DNA from: Pseudomonas serbica
Lineage (GTDB): Bacteria > Pseudomonadota > Gammaproteobacteria > Pseudomonadales > Pseudomonadaceae
Direction: 5' to 3'
DNA: 64,000 bases
Assembly: GCF_028823535.1 (NCBI RefSeq)
Contig: NZ_JAQIYM010000090.1
Span: 744,001 to 808,000, forward strand
This document shows, in pieces, positions 55,474 through 62,477 of the stretch (positions within the stretch are counted from its first letter, which is position 1; the number at the start of each line of letters is the position of its first letter). Position numbers and translations under genes: made by a program. The notes below the pieces were generated by a model, which was given only the letters and a program-made list of their open reading frames with translations, did not search any database and was not told the DNA's origin.

Positions 55474-55779
55474 GTGACAATGAATAACCCGCTTGTTGAG
55501 TTTGCAGTAGTAATAGCTTTGTTCAGTGTTATTGGCTCGGCGACAATTGCTTTCCTGCCATTTATCTCGTTCTTTACAGTATTGCCAGTTTGCCTGCTGA
55601 TGTTAGTGTTGCATCTTGGGCACGGATGTTTGTTCATGGCCCATATGCGGCCTTTGATTGCAGATCACCCGAAAAGGTCGAGAATGGAATCAGGACTTAA
55701 TACCGTGGTGGTAGCGAGCGGTGCTATAACGGTCATTATTTTGCTGATGTTTACAACAGCTAAAGTGCTTACGGCCTAA
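55474..55779 (+). CDS. Membrane protein with three predicted helices (GTG start)
   Basis: A 101-residue protein. GTG at 55474 has GAAAGG at good spacing; ATG at 55480 is an alternative. Hydrophobic segments span most of the protein (FAVVIALFSVIGSATIAFLP, then FFTVLPVCLLMLVL, and VVVASGAITVIILLMF). Function unknown. Confidence 0.6.
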   Translation: MTMNNPLVEFAVVIALFSVIGSATIAFLPFISFFTVLPVCLLMLVLHLGHGCLFMAHMRPLIADHPKRSRMESGLNTVVVASGAITVIILLMFTTAKVLTA

Positions 55780-55913
55780 AGTCAGCCATGCCTAGGCCGT
55801 TACAGGTCGTCGCCAGCCATGGGGTAACGAGCCGAGGTTGCTCCGTGGATGCGTGTGTTGCTCCACCGGTATCATGGGATTTACCAGCAACTGAAATAAT
55901 AGGGTGCGGCTGA

Positions 55914-56378
55914 ATGAAGAAGATGAGTGATTTTTCCAGGTCGCAGATCAGAAAAATTGAACAGACGATTGAGCAGTGCAAGGATCAGGAGACCAGGCTT
56001 AAATCGTTTGCCTTCCTCGGCGCCTATTACATGGCTTCTGATGCCTACCATTCTCTGGTCAAAAACCACCCAGAAGAAACGGATGCCATTGAGAAATTGC
56101 AGTCAGTCTACAAGGCTGCTGAAAAGATGCAGTTCAGCAACGAGTTTCCATTTTCAACTGACGCCTTAAAAGAAACTCTGAAAGAAACTGAGAACTTAAA
56201 AGATACGGTCAGCGATTTTGCATACCGGTTCGCCTACCGAAAGCTCAATGATTTTGTTCAATGGGCAAAAATCAATAAGAAAGCCCCTGAGGTGATCCAG
56301 CAGTATGCCGATCACCTGAAAGGTTTTCATAAGGATCGAAGTCAGAACCATATCGAGCCTTCCGGCCCATCGCTGTAA
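55914..56378 (+). CDS. Unknown 154-residue helical protein
   Basis: Ribosome site AGGGTG. Nearly all helical and charged (RSQIRKIEQTIEQCKDQETR, then MASDAYHSLVKNHPEETDAI). No signal or membrane segment. AT-richer than average. Family not recognised. Confidence 0.6.
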   Translation: MKKMSDFSRSQIRKIEQTIEQCKDQETRLKSFAFLGAYYMASDAYHSLVKNHPEETDAIEKLQSVYKAAEKMQFSNEFPFSTDALKETLKETENLKDTVSDFAYRFAYRKLNDFVQWAKINKKAPEVIQQYADHLKGFHKDRSQNHIEPSGPSL

Positions 56379-56395
56379 TCGAGGAGGTTGAAGTC

Positions 56396-56668
56396 GTGTC
56401 AGACCCCACAAAGTGGAAACCCATCGATGCCAACCGGGCTGTGCGCTCAGTTAAGGCCGGCGCTAAGGTCTGGAAGCTGCAGAGTCCATTCTTTTCTGGC
56501 GGTGCGACGTACGCCCATGCCCTGCAGACCCCACGCGGAACCTGCTACGTTGTCAGCAATTGGGTGATGTCCTCGGTGGTGGCCGCCCAGGCAGAAATTG
56601 CGCAGCTGGCGATTGAGGCCATGAAGTCAGGTGGTCGTGGGGAGTCGTCTGATTTTCAGCCGTGTTGA
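56396..56668 (+). CDS. Unknown 90-residue protein (GTG start)
   Basis: GTG follows GAGGAGGTT. Contains AGAKVWKLQSPFFSGGATYA and a C-terminal helix (VVAAQAEIAQLAIEAMK). Followed by a terminator. Family not recognised. Confidence 0.6.
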   Translation: MSDPTKWKPIDANRAVRSVKAGAKVWKLQSPFFSGGATYAHALQTPRGTCYVVSNWVMSSVVAAQAEIAQLAIEAMKSGGRGESSDFQPC

Positions 56669-56724
56669 TCGGAGAGAGCTCGTACTTCCCGCGTAAGACG
56701 GGCTTACTGAAATCATGGTTGGCT

Positions 56725-56766
56725 TAAACCAGGCGCTAAAATTATCGTTGACGCCTGGTTTTTTAA
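56725..56766 (+). terminator. Rho-independent terminator
   Basis: AAACCAGGCG and CGCCTGGTTT form a long stem with a 15-base loop, followed by TTTT. It stands between convergent genes and may also serve the leftward transcript. Confidence 0.8.
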
Positions 56767-56781
56767 TATTAAATAGAAGCG

Positions 56782-57321
56782 TCAATCTTCCACTATTGGC
56801 ATTGTCATAAACGGCCCTTTGGGGCTAATGTTGACGTTCGTGGACAAATACTGAAGATGCGCATTATGAGACTTAATCGCCTGGCGCTCGTCTTCGAACC
56901 ATGATTTGAATTCAGCCTCTTCAATACAGCCTTTTATTTTGACTGCATTTTGAAATTTCTGAAATCTACCAGCATCAATTGGCGTATACGAGCAGAGTTT
57001 TTCTTCGAACATCATGACCCATGTTGGTTTGTTTCTTATATGGTGCTCAATAAACTTGGAGGCTATGAACCAGGTTGCCGCACCCATTGAAATACTGATT
57101 ATAAATCCTAGAATAATCAACAGTACAGCGTCCTTTGGAATGATTGAAGCAGCCGCACAAAGTGACACTAAAAATACTGACCAACTAATTGCGTAGATTG
57201 CGGCTTCAGCCCAATTAACAGCTGGAACATCACCAAAAGACAGCGCATATTCATGAGCGGTCTTGATATCGCGCAGTTTTTTCCTGGTTTCTGCACATTG
57301 TGAAAGTGTTTCAGGCAGCAT
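56782..57321 (-). CDS. Membrane protein with two predicted helices
   Basis: A 179-residue protein, AT-richer than its neighbours. N-terminal 45 residues are soluble, then two adjacent hydrophobic helices (IYAISWSVFLVSLCAAASII, then VLLIILGFIISISMGAATWF) and a soluble helical tail of about 80 residues. The layout resembles the membrane protein at 40811. Function unknown. Confidence 0.6.
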   Translation of the reverse strand: MLPETLSQCAETRKKLRDIKTAHEYALSFGDVPAVNWAEAAIYAISWSVFLVSLCAAASIIPKDAVLLIILGFIISISMGAATWFIASKFIEHHIRNKPTWVMMFEEKLCSYTPIDAGRFQKFQNAVKIKGCIEEAEFKSWFEDERQAIKSHNAHLQYLSTNVNISPKGPFMTMPIVED

Positions 57322-57361
57322 CTTACAAGCCTCTCAATAAATTCAGGTGGCAACGTAGTGT

Positions 57362-57934
57362 TCAAGGTTGTAGCCAAAAAGCTAATTCCGGGTAGACGGG
57401 TAAAGGCCGGTAAGGATTGGCACGCGGGACGCAAAATCCACCGTGCGACAACCCGTTAATGCCGATGTAACCCCGTGTTTGAAGCTGAATCCGAATGAAA
57501 TCCCCACCTTCCTGATACTGATCGTCCAGGATGATCTGGTCTTCATCGATGCCAAGATGCTTCCCGACCGCCCAGGCCCAAGCGGTGACTTCAGAGTCGC
57601 CGCATTGGAGGAGGGCGCGGGAGACCGGTTCATCGGGGTTCATGAGGTCGATTTCCGGATCTGCAAAGATCTGCCGCATGCTGGCGTACAGGTTGCCACT
57701 CATCATGTGTCGGTATCGTGACGGAATTACCGCCAGGTGTCCGGCTTCGTGGAGCAAGACGGACGGCAAGCACTTTGAGTCGACCTGCACTTTACCCTCA
57801 ACGAGCGCGATGTTCTTCACGAAACCAGTGGCTCCTGGAACAACCGAGACCGGCAGGCCTGCCTCATTCAAAAAGTCCATCACCTTCTGGGCGAGTGGAC
57901 AGTCGAGTTTTGCTTCGGTCGATTGGTTGTTCAT
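57362..57934 (-). CDS. HExxH metallopeptidase-like protein
   Basis: A 190-residue protein with SVLLHEAGHLAVIPSRYRH (about residues 58-78), the HExxH zinc site of zincin-type proteases. A downstream DPEIDL and further acidic residues could give the third ligand. It ends with an aromatic, proline-rich tail (RPLPVYPELAFWLQP). Only part of the fold matches peptidases that I know (ImmA/IrrE or M78-like). It may process a regulator or remodel the envelope. A metal site is likely; peptidase activity is not proven. Confidence 0.65.
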   Translation of the reverse strand: MNNQSTEAKLDCPLAQKVMDFLNEAGLPVSVVPGATGFVKNIALVEGKVQVDSKCLPSVLLHEAGHLAVIPSRYRHMMSGNLYASMRQIFADPEIDLMNPDEPVSRALLQCGDSEVTAWAWAVGKHLGIDEDQIILDDQYQEGGDFIRIQLQTRGYIGINGLSHGGFCVPRANPYRPLPVYPELAFWLQP

Positions 57935-58037
57935 CAGGGCGTCCGTGTGATTCGTTTTCGAGGTGTGCAGAGCATAGCGAAGTCGATTTGCTACAGAAAT
58001 GACAACCGTTCGAAAGAGACCAGATGGTACTCAAACG

Positions 58038-58051
58038 GCTGACAATTTACC
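58038..58051 (-). promoter_or_regulatory. Copy of 14-bp recurrent element (GGTAAATTGTCAGC)
   Basis: A near-perfect copy about 105 bp upstream of the leftward HExxH gene and pointing toward it. Confidence 0.5.
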
Positions 58052-58112
58052 AATATCGTCGACGGTCAGGAGAACTTGCAAAGTCGGGTAGGTGAACCCA
58101 GCCATTGGTCGC

Positions 58113-58556
58113 TCAGGGGGTTGGGCTTTCGTCATGGTCTCTGGTTTCGATGGCGCCAACCACATCCAGGACAGGGTAGCTTTCAAGGTCGATACCACTC
58201 ATAGCCTGAAGTATCCAGTTAGGCAGGTAATTGAAGACGACCTCACCACGCGATTCATAAACGAAGCGATCACTGGATCTGATGAACACCCCGTGTTGCG
58301 CTTCTTCTCCCATCCACATGCGAGCTCGGTAGTCGATGGTGTATCCGTTAGGGAGCTCAACCCAGAAGTGCGTCATTTCAGGGGTTGCCCCATCCAGGTC
58401 GCTCAAGATGCCGCCAATCACCTCATGCTCGATGTCGTTGGCGCTCAGCACTGCCGAGATCAACCGGCACATACCATCACACTCGACCTGCGCAGCGTCC
58501 AGAGGATCAAGCCAGGCTTGGAGTTTGAGGGCAAATTCTTTGGTGGTGATCGGCAT
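58113..58556 (-). CDS. Transglutaminase-like cysteine protease fold, putative
   Basis: A 147-residue protein. ECDGMCRLISAVLSANDIEH would place the catalytic cysteine at a helix start; THFWVELPNGYTIDYRARMW then supplies the histidine and the aspartate of a transglutaminase/papain-like triad. The family's usual order C-H-D is kept. ATG at 58556 has CGGAGCC upstream and is preferred to 58577. Members may be proteases, deamidases or crosslinkers; many phage and plasmid relatives are uncharacterised. Confidence 0.6.
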   Translation of the reverse strand: MPITTKEFALKLQAWLDPLDAAQVECDGMCRLISAVLSANDIEHEVIGGILSDLDGATPEMTHFWVELPNGYTIDYRARMWMGEEAQHGVFIRSSDRFVYESRGEVVFNYLPNWILQAMSGIDLESYPVLDVVGAIETRDHDESPTP

Positions 58557-58586
58557 TCTGAGGCTCCGTTTTTTCATCGCTGGTTG

Positions 58587-58757
58587 TCAGTCTAACAAAG
58601 CACGGCGGTCTGCTTCATCCGTTTCCGGGCCGCTGCCAGAGAAGCGTGTCTCTCCGACGATGACCGAACCACTTGGATCGACGTACATCTCCATGTCCAT
58701 GTGGGTGCAGAGCGTTTCGTTGAGCCTGATGGTACGCGGGCCGCGTACGCTAACTCC
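58587..58757 (-). pseudogene. 3' half of a gene split by the IS200/IS605 element
   Basis: A leftward fragment of 56 codons without a proper start: GVSVRGPRTIRLNETLCTHM, then MYVDPSGSVIVGETRFSGSG and an acidic end. The matching 5' half lies on the other side of the element at 60531-60638 on the same strand. Joined, the two give a protein of about 92 residues reading AYLVAH-GVSVRGPRTI across the junction. A TTG at 58787 inside the element end could restart translation, but no ribosome site is seen. Confidence 0.65.
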
Positions 58758-58765
58758 ATGAACTA

Positions 58766-58797
58766 CTCCATCCAATTGCTGATGCAAATGGGTGGAG
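58766..58797. repeat. Right-end hairpin of the IS element
   Basis: CTCCATCCA and TGGGTGGAG with one mismatch around a 14-base loop. Probable TnpA recognition hairpin. It also lies at the 3' end of the predicted omega RNA. Confidence 0.75.
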
Positions 58798-58835
58798 TTT
58801 CGCAGAGATAAAAAATCCCTGCCTCGGCAAGTTCC

Positions 58836-60053
58836 CTACCGGATTGGTGCTGTCGGTTGCTCGTGCAGAGCCCAATTCAATGCCACCCGTGCCGAGGCCG
58901 CATCTCGCGGCTCTTGGTGCCCGCACGGGCACCGATGAAAACGCTCCGCCAAGGTCTTTTTAACGACCGCGCCGCAGGCGGGGCAGGTCTGACTTGGTTT
59001 TGCTTTTCGGGTCGGCACGTCAACGAATTCGCCACCAGTCTCCGTCACTTTGTAGCGAATCAATTGAGTGAATAATGCAGGGGCCGTATCGAGAATTTCT
59101 CGATTCAACCCGGATTTTTGTGCAACGTTTTTGCCTGGTTTTTCCGCTGTGCCTTTGGCGCTGCGGGTCATATTACTGATCTGCAATTCTTCCATCGCGA
59201 CCAGCGCATTCTCGCCGGCCAGCTTGGCACTGACTTTGTGCAGGTGATCAAGCCGGCGCCGCGCTTGCAAGGCTCGAGCCTCGCTCAGCACCTTGATTGC
59301 CCGCTTGCGGCGATTGGAACCTCGTTTCTTACGCGAGACTGACTGCTGCAAGCTGGCGATATGCGCGGCGGATTCCCGGTGGAGGCGTGGGTTCTCCACG
59401 ACCCTGTGACCGCCGAATTCATCGGCGATGCTCAGGAAATACTCAACACCCCAATCCATCCCGACCGCTGCGTGGGCCGTTCGCTCACGTACGATGCTCT
59501 CCGGTTCGACTGTCAACGACAGGTACCAAGTATCGTTGCGAAATAAGAGATCCGAAGCGCAAATGCGCCCGCCCTGGCGAGCGATGCCCCGGCACGGGAT
59601 GTGGCCGATGCCGCCGATACGCAGCCGGCCATGTTTCCAGTTAGCGCCGGGTGTGAACGTCCAGCCATCACCATGGCTCTTGAAGCTGAAACCAGGGTAA
59701 CGCTGTAGGGACTTGAAACGCGGATAGCCGGGAGTTTCACCGGCCTTGATGCGGCGGAAAAACGCTTGAAAGGCTTTGTCGAGTTTGCGCAGGGTCATTT
59801 GCTGACTAGAGCAGTTGGCAAACGTCCATTCCGGCAGGCTCTGGCGGATAACCGTCAGAGATTTGCATTGGTCAGCGTAGGAAATTGATTTTCCACATTT
59901 CTGCCAGGCTTCCGAACGCTCTTGTAGCGCTGCGTTGTAAAGTTGCTGATGCCCGCGCAGCAGCTCGAACAACAGGACTTCCTGTTGTTTCGAGGGGTAG
60001 AGCCTGTAGCTCACCTTGCGCTTTTGAGAGGCATCGGCCAAAATGGTTACCAT
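58836..60053 (-). CDS. tnpB: TnpB RNA-guided nuclease of the IS element
   Basis: A 405-residue TnpB, normal for the family. The N-terminal part has SYRLYPSKQQEVLLFELLRG. The RuvC-like catalytic residues are visible: aspartate 200 in AVGMDWGVEYF, glutamate 288/289 in AMEELQISN, and aspartate 384 in PRDAASARVAL. Between them is the zinc finger CPAC (357-360) with CPC (375-377). TnpB cuts DNA guided by an RNA made from the element's right end. ATG at 60053 is preferred to the upstream start at 60101 because the homologous part begins soon after it. It overlaps the tnpA start by 2 bp head to head. Confidence 0.88.
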   Translation of the reverse strand: MVTILADASQKRKVSYRLYPSKQQEVLLFELLRGHQQLYNAALQERSEAWQKCGKSISYADQCKSLTVIRQSLPEWTFANCSSQQMTLRKLDKAFQAFFRRIKAGETPGYPRFKSLQRYPGFSFKSHGDGWTFTPGANWKHGRLRIGGIGHIPCRGIARQGGRICASDLLFRNDTWYLSLTVEPESIVRERTAHAAVGMDWGVEYFLSIADEFGGHRVVENPRLHRESAAHIASLQQSVSRKKRGSNRRKRAIKVLSEARALQARRRLDHLHKVSAKLAGENALVAMEELQISNMTRSAKGTAEKPGKNVAQKSGLNREILDTAPALFTQLIRYKVTETGGEFVDVPTRKAKPSQTCPACGAVVKKTLAERFHRCPCGHQEPRDAASARVALNWALHEQPTAPIR

Positions 60054-60468
60054 GACAAATATCAATGTAAACACCTTAAACCATTGCGAATATTCACTCA
60101 ACTACCATTTGGTTATGGTGACTAAATATCGCAAGAAATGTCTGACACAAGCGATGCTTGACGAGTTTTCGCAACAGGCTCGTGAGCGTTGCGAAGCCTG
60201 GGGCGGTGAGGTCAAGGAGGTTAACGGCGAGGCTGATCACGTCCATTTACTGATTGAATTGCCGCCATCGGTTGCGCTGGCAGATTTTGTGAATGCTTTA
60301 AAAACTGGCACCAGCCGACGCCTGCGCAACTTGTTTGCCGATCATCTGGCGAGGTTTTATCAAAAACCGACGCTTTGGAGCCGGAGCTATTTCATCGCCA
60401 GTTGCGGCGGAGCACCACTGGAAGTGATCAAGCAGTATGTGCAACAACAAGAAAGGCCTGGGCACTGA
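60052..60468 (+). CDS. tnpA: TnpA Y1 HUH transposase of the IS element
   Basis: A 138-residue Y1 transposase, the usual length. The HUH motif is HVHLL (histidines 63 and 65) and the catalytic tyrosine is Y129 in EVIKQYVQQQ. It excises and inserts single-stranded copies at a short target next to the left end. Start ATG at 60052 shares a CATG with the tnpB start on the other strand. All key residues are present, so it should be active. Confidence 0.9.
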   Translation: MTNINVNTLNHCEYSLNYHLVMVTKYRKKCLTQAMLDEFSQQARERCEAWGGEVKEVNGEADHVHLLIELPPSVALADFVNALKTGTSRRLRNLFADHLARFYQKPTLWSRSYFIASCGGAPLEVIKQYVQQQERPGH

Positions 60469-60484
60469 CGTGCCCGCGATTCCC

Positions 60485-60513
60485 CTCCAACCAATTCAGA
60501 GAAATGGATGGAG
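60485..60513. repeat. Left-end hairpin of the IS element
   Basis: CTCCAACCA and TGGATGGAG with one mismatch around an 11-base loop, 17 bases from the element boundary on the tnpA side. A second small hairpin GGGCAC/GTGCCC follows the tnpA stop at 60460-60475. Confidence 0.75.
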
Positions 60514-60530
60514 CCCCCTCGCTACTTTTG

Positions 60531-60638
60531 GTGGGCAACGAGGTAGGCATCAATCGCGGTCGCCACCTCATCCCCGGTCATTTCAATTACGACGCCTGGG
60601 CCCAACTTGGTCTGGCCATCGCCATACTTAACTTCCAT
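60531..60638 (-). pseudogene. 5' half of the gene split by the IS element
   Basis: Starts at ATG 60638, overlapping the previous stop by TAATG. The reading MEVKYGDGQTKLGPGVVIEM and TGDEVATAIDAYLVAH runs to the boundary at 60531; two codons of the element (QK) and a stop follow. The 3' half is at 58587-58757. The intact gene would be the second of a coupled pair with the gene at 60638-60877. Confidence 0.65.
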
Positions 60639-60877
60639 TAATACGTACCTTCAGGGAGTGCCAGGGCTTCGCGCACGCGGGTCAGGAAGTCCTGCTTGGC
60701 AGCCAGCTCGGTGTCGTGATCCGTATCGATTCGGCAGCCACCCCTCTCTGGATTGGCGTTGACACGGAATTTCATTCTGCCGTTGTCCAGAATGCGCTCC
60801 AGTCTGATGTTAACGTACACGAACTCACTCATACTGAGCTCGGCCATCTGTGTTTCTTTGTAGTCGCTTTCGGACAT
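60638..60877 (-). CDS. Unknown 79-residue protein
   Basis: Leftward gene with ribosome site AAGAGGAAGGG. The product (YVNIRLERILDNGRMKFRVN, then a C-terminal helix RVREALALPEG) is a small mixed fold. It is coupled to the gene that the IS element split. Family not recognised. Confidence 0.6.
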   Translation of the reverse strand: MSESDYKETQMAELSMSEFVYVNIRLERILDNGRMKFRVNANPERGGCRIDTDHDTELAAKQDFLTRVREALALPEGTY

Positions 60878-60949
60878 TTTCCCTTCCTCTTAATAATATT
60901 CAGGCGGAGAGCCATTCTTGGCATGCCGGCGAGGATAGCAACAAATAGC

Positions 60950-60978
60950 TTGCGCGTGAAGCCCTAGGGTAATACATT
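60950..60978 (+). promoter_or_regulatory. CCCTAG-family promoter with full CCCTAGGG palindrome
   Basis: -35 TTGCGC at 60950, 17-bp spacer with GCCCTAGGG, -10 TACATT at 60973-60978. It heads the genes at 61059 and 61352. Confidence 0.75.
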
Positions 60979-61058
60979 TGTGGGCGATAGAGCGGAGCGG
61001 ACAAAGCTGCGCTCCAATTAACCGGCGCCGCCCGTGCCGAACACAAGGAAGGCTCGAA

Positions 61059-61319
61059 ATGTTGATTAACAACACCCCGATGTGCGAACGCAAATTTGGA
61101 CACAACTGCAAAAATGGCACCGAGATCAAAGCTGACCGCTGCGACTTCAAAACCGGCGTGACGGTCATAAAGCCTGCCAACATCAGCGACGTGAAGTTCT
61201 GTCAGGACATCAGCGAATTCAGCTCGTTTCATGCCATGCACATCCGCGATGATCTTCATGAAGGGTTTTGCGGGTATGACAACATCAGCTTCACCATCGA
61301 AACCTGCAAAGACGAATAA
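61059..61319 (+). CDS. Cysteine-rich small protein
   Basis: An 86-residue protein with ATG at 61059 after AAGGAAGG. Six cysteines spread along the chain (PMCERKFGHNCKNG, DRCDF, KFCQD, FCGY, TCKDE). Spacing does not match a standard zinc ribbon; one or two metal sites are possible. First gene after the promoter at 60950. Confidence 0.6.
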   Translation: MLINNTPMCERKFGHNCKNGTEIKADRCDFKTGVTVIKPANISDVKFCQDISEFSSFHAMHIRDDLHEGFCGYDNISFTIETCKDE

Positions 61320-61351
61320 CCGACGAAACTTGCCTGGAGGGCTTCTGACGC

Positions 61352-61807
61352 ATGGCCGACAAAGAGCTTAAATGGGGACAAACCCCGTTCGATGAATGCA
61401 CTCGCGAAGAGCTCATTCAACACTGCGCTCGCCTGTATAGCGCGACTTCCGCACTCAGTTCTGTAGCAGGAATGCTTAAAGACAGCAGCGGGTTCTGGAA
61501 GCACGGAACAGGCGGTGAAGCGGTAGAGAAGGGCCGTCAGGCCTTGGAACTGGCTCGCAACGGTTATGATGACGTGAACATCAGACGCGCTCATCTGCGC
61601 TACGCAGAGAGTTTCCTATTCGCTGATGCGCCTGGACTTGAACTTCGGTCGGACTGGAACCTTTGCCCGGACTGCGGACAAATGATCTCTCCCATGATTG
61701 GCCCAAGTAAAGCTGGGAAGCTATGTAGCGATGTATTCTCGGGAAATTGTTCCGGGGTTCTTCGCGAGCTTTCTTGGGATGACCTCAAGCCAAAAGTCGA
61801 TAAATAG
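61352..61807 (+). CDS. Unknown 151-residue protein with zinc-knuckle-like end
   Basis: Ribosome site GGAGGG. The first 95 residues are helical (CTREELIQHCARLYSATSAL). The end has NLCPDCGQMISPMIGPSKAG, then KLCSDV and GNCSGVLRELSWDDLKP, a layout common in phage-type proteins that probably bind zinc. Function unknown. Confidence 0.6.
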   Translation: MADKELKWGQTPFDECTREELIQHCARLYSATSALSSVAGMLKDSSGFWKHGTGGEAVEKGRQALELARNGYDDVNIRRAHLRYAESFLFADAPGLELRSDWNLCPDCGQMISPMIGPSKAGKLCSDVFSGNCSGVLRELSWDDLKPKVDK

Positions 61808-61828
61808 CAGTGAATTGGCGATAACTGC

Positions 61829-61857
61829 TTGCTAATGAATCCCTAGAATAATACAAT
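61829..61857 (+). promoter_or_regulatory. CCCTAG-family promoter
   Basis: -35 TTGCTA at 61829, 17-bp spacer with CCCTAGAA, -10 TACAAT at 61852-61857. The leader holds a GCGGCCA/TGGCCGC hairpin before the ATG at 61923. Confidence 0.75.
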
Positions 61858-61922
61858 AGTCCTACTTTCCAGCGGCCAAGCCCTTCCCGGCGTGGCCGCA
61901 ATCGACCAGGACGGAAGACTCC

Positions 61923-62423
61923 ATGACCGCAAACGACAAAAGCGCCACCGTTCATCAAGCAGATGACGTAAAAGAGGCCGTACTGAACGTCCTCGACAAC
62001 ACCAGCAAGGTGATTCGCGAGTTTGCTGATGCCAAAGCGTTTGTTGCCTTCTGCGATGAGCATGGACTTCTGGCCACCGACACCGATCAGGACGCCTACA
62101 CCGAAGCCGGGCTTCTGACGGCCTATCGTGAGCTGCTGGTCGAAGTTTTGACCTACGATCAGGTTCTGGGTCACTACCGTCGCCTGCTGGAGCTTCATCC
62201 AGGCAAGGCGCTGCACATCGGCCAAGATGACTACGCTGTCCTGGACAAGGATGGTTACTTGTACGGGGTTAACAAATCCAACACGGAAACCTTCACCGAG
62301 GCCGGCGTCTACGATTTTGATAGCTCGGCGTACAACACCTGCGTCGGTGGTTGGAATGCGGATACCTTCGTTGAGACCTGGCGGTATATCGAAGATCCTG
62401 TGTTTCTCGATTTCGCCCAATAA
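61923..62423 (+). CDS. Unknown 166-residue protein, paralogue of the next gene
   Basis: First gene after the promoter at 61829. Its body is about 55% identical by eye to the C-terminal 150 residues of the next protein: AYTEAGLLTAYRELLVEVLT, then LLELHPGKALHIGQDDYAVL, then YNTCVGGWNADTFVETWRYI. The shared domain looks like a mixed helix-strand fold with a conserved YNTC-GGW element. Ribosome site GGACGGAAG. Function unknown. Confidence 0.65.
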   Translation: MTANDKSATVHQADDVKEAVLNVLDNTSKVIREFADAKAFVAFCDEHGLLATDTDQDAYTEAGLLTAYRELLVEVLTYDQVLGHYRRLLELHPGKALHIGQDDYAVLDKDGYLYGVNKSNTETFTEAGVYDFDSSAYNTCVGGWNADTFVETWRYIEDPVFLDFAQ

Positions 62424-62477
62424 CATGGAACCGCGCCGGATTGAGAGATTCGGCGCCGTGCATAAAGGAAAAGCATC

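Larger units (their letters stand above)
58758..60530 (-). mobile_element. Complete IS200/IS605-family element (IS605-like)
   Basis: About 1.77 kb with a Y1 transposase gene (tnpA, rightward) and tnpB (leftward) head to head. Both ends carry a similar imperfect hairpin: at the tnpB end CTCCATCCA/TGGGTGGAG (58766-58797), at the tnpA end CTCCAACCA/TGGATGGAG (60485-60513). One mismatch sits at the same place in each stem. The tnpA-end hairpin is 17 bases from the boundary and the other about 5-8 bases, as in characterised relatives. No target duplication is expected or seen. Boundaries are set by the interrupted gene and may be off by a few bases. Confidence 0.8.

Noticed and set aside
58092-58595. 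A 167-codon rightward frame
   Set aside because: It is antisense to the transglutaminase-like gene; its product shows no family pattern, while the leftward one does.
58758-60530. Target-site duplications flanking the IS element
   Set aside because: None are present and none are expected for the IS200/IS605 family, which inserts single-stranded DNA without duplication.
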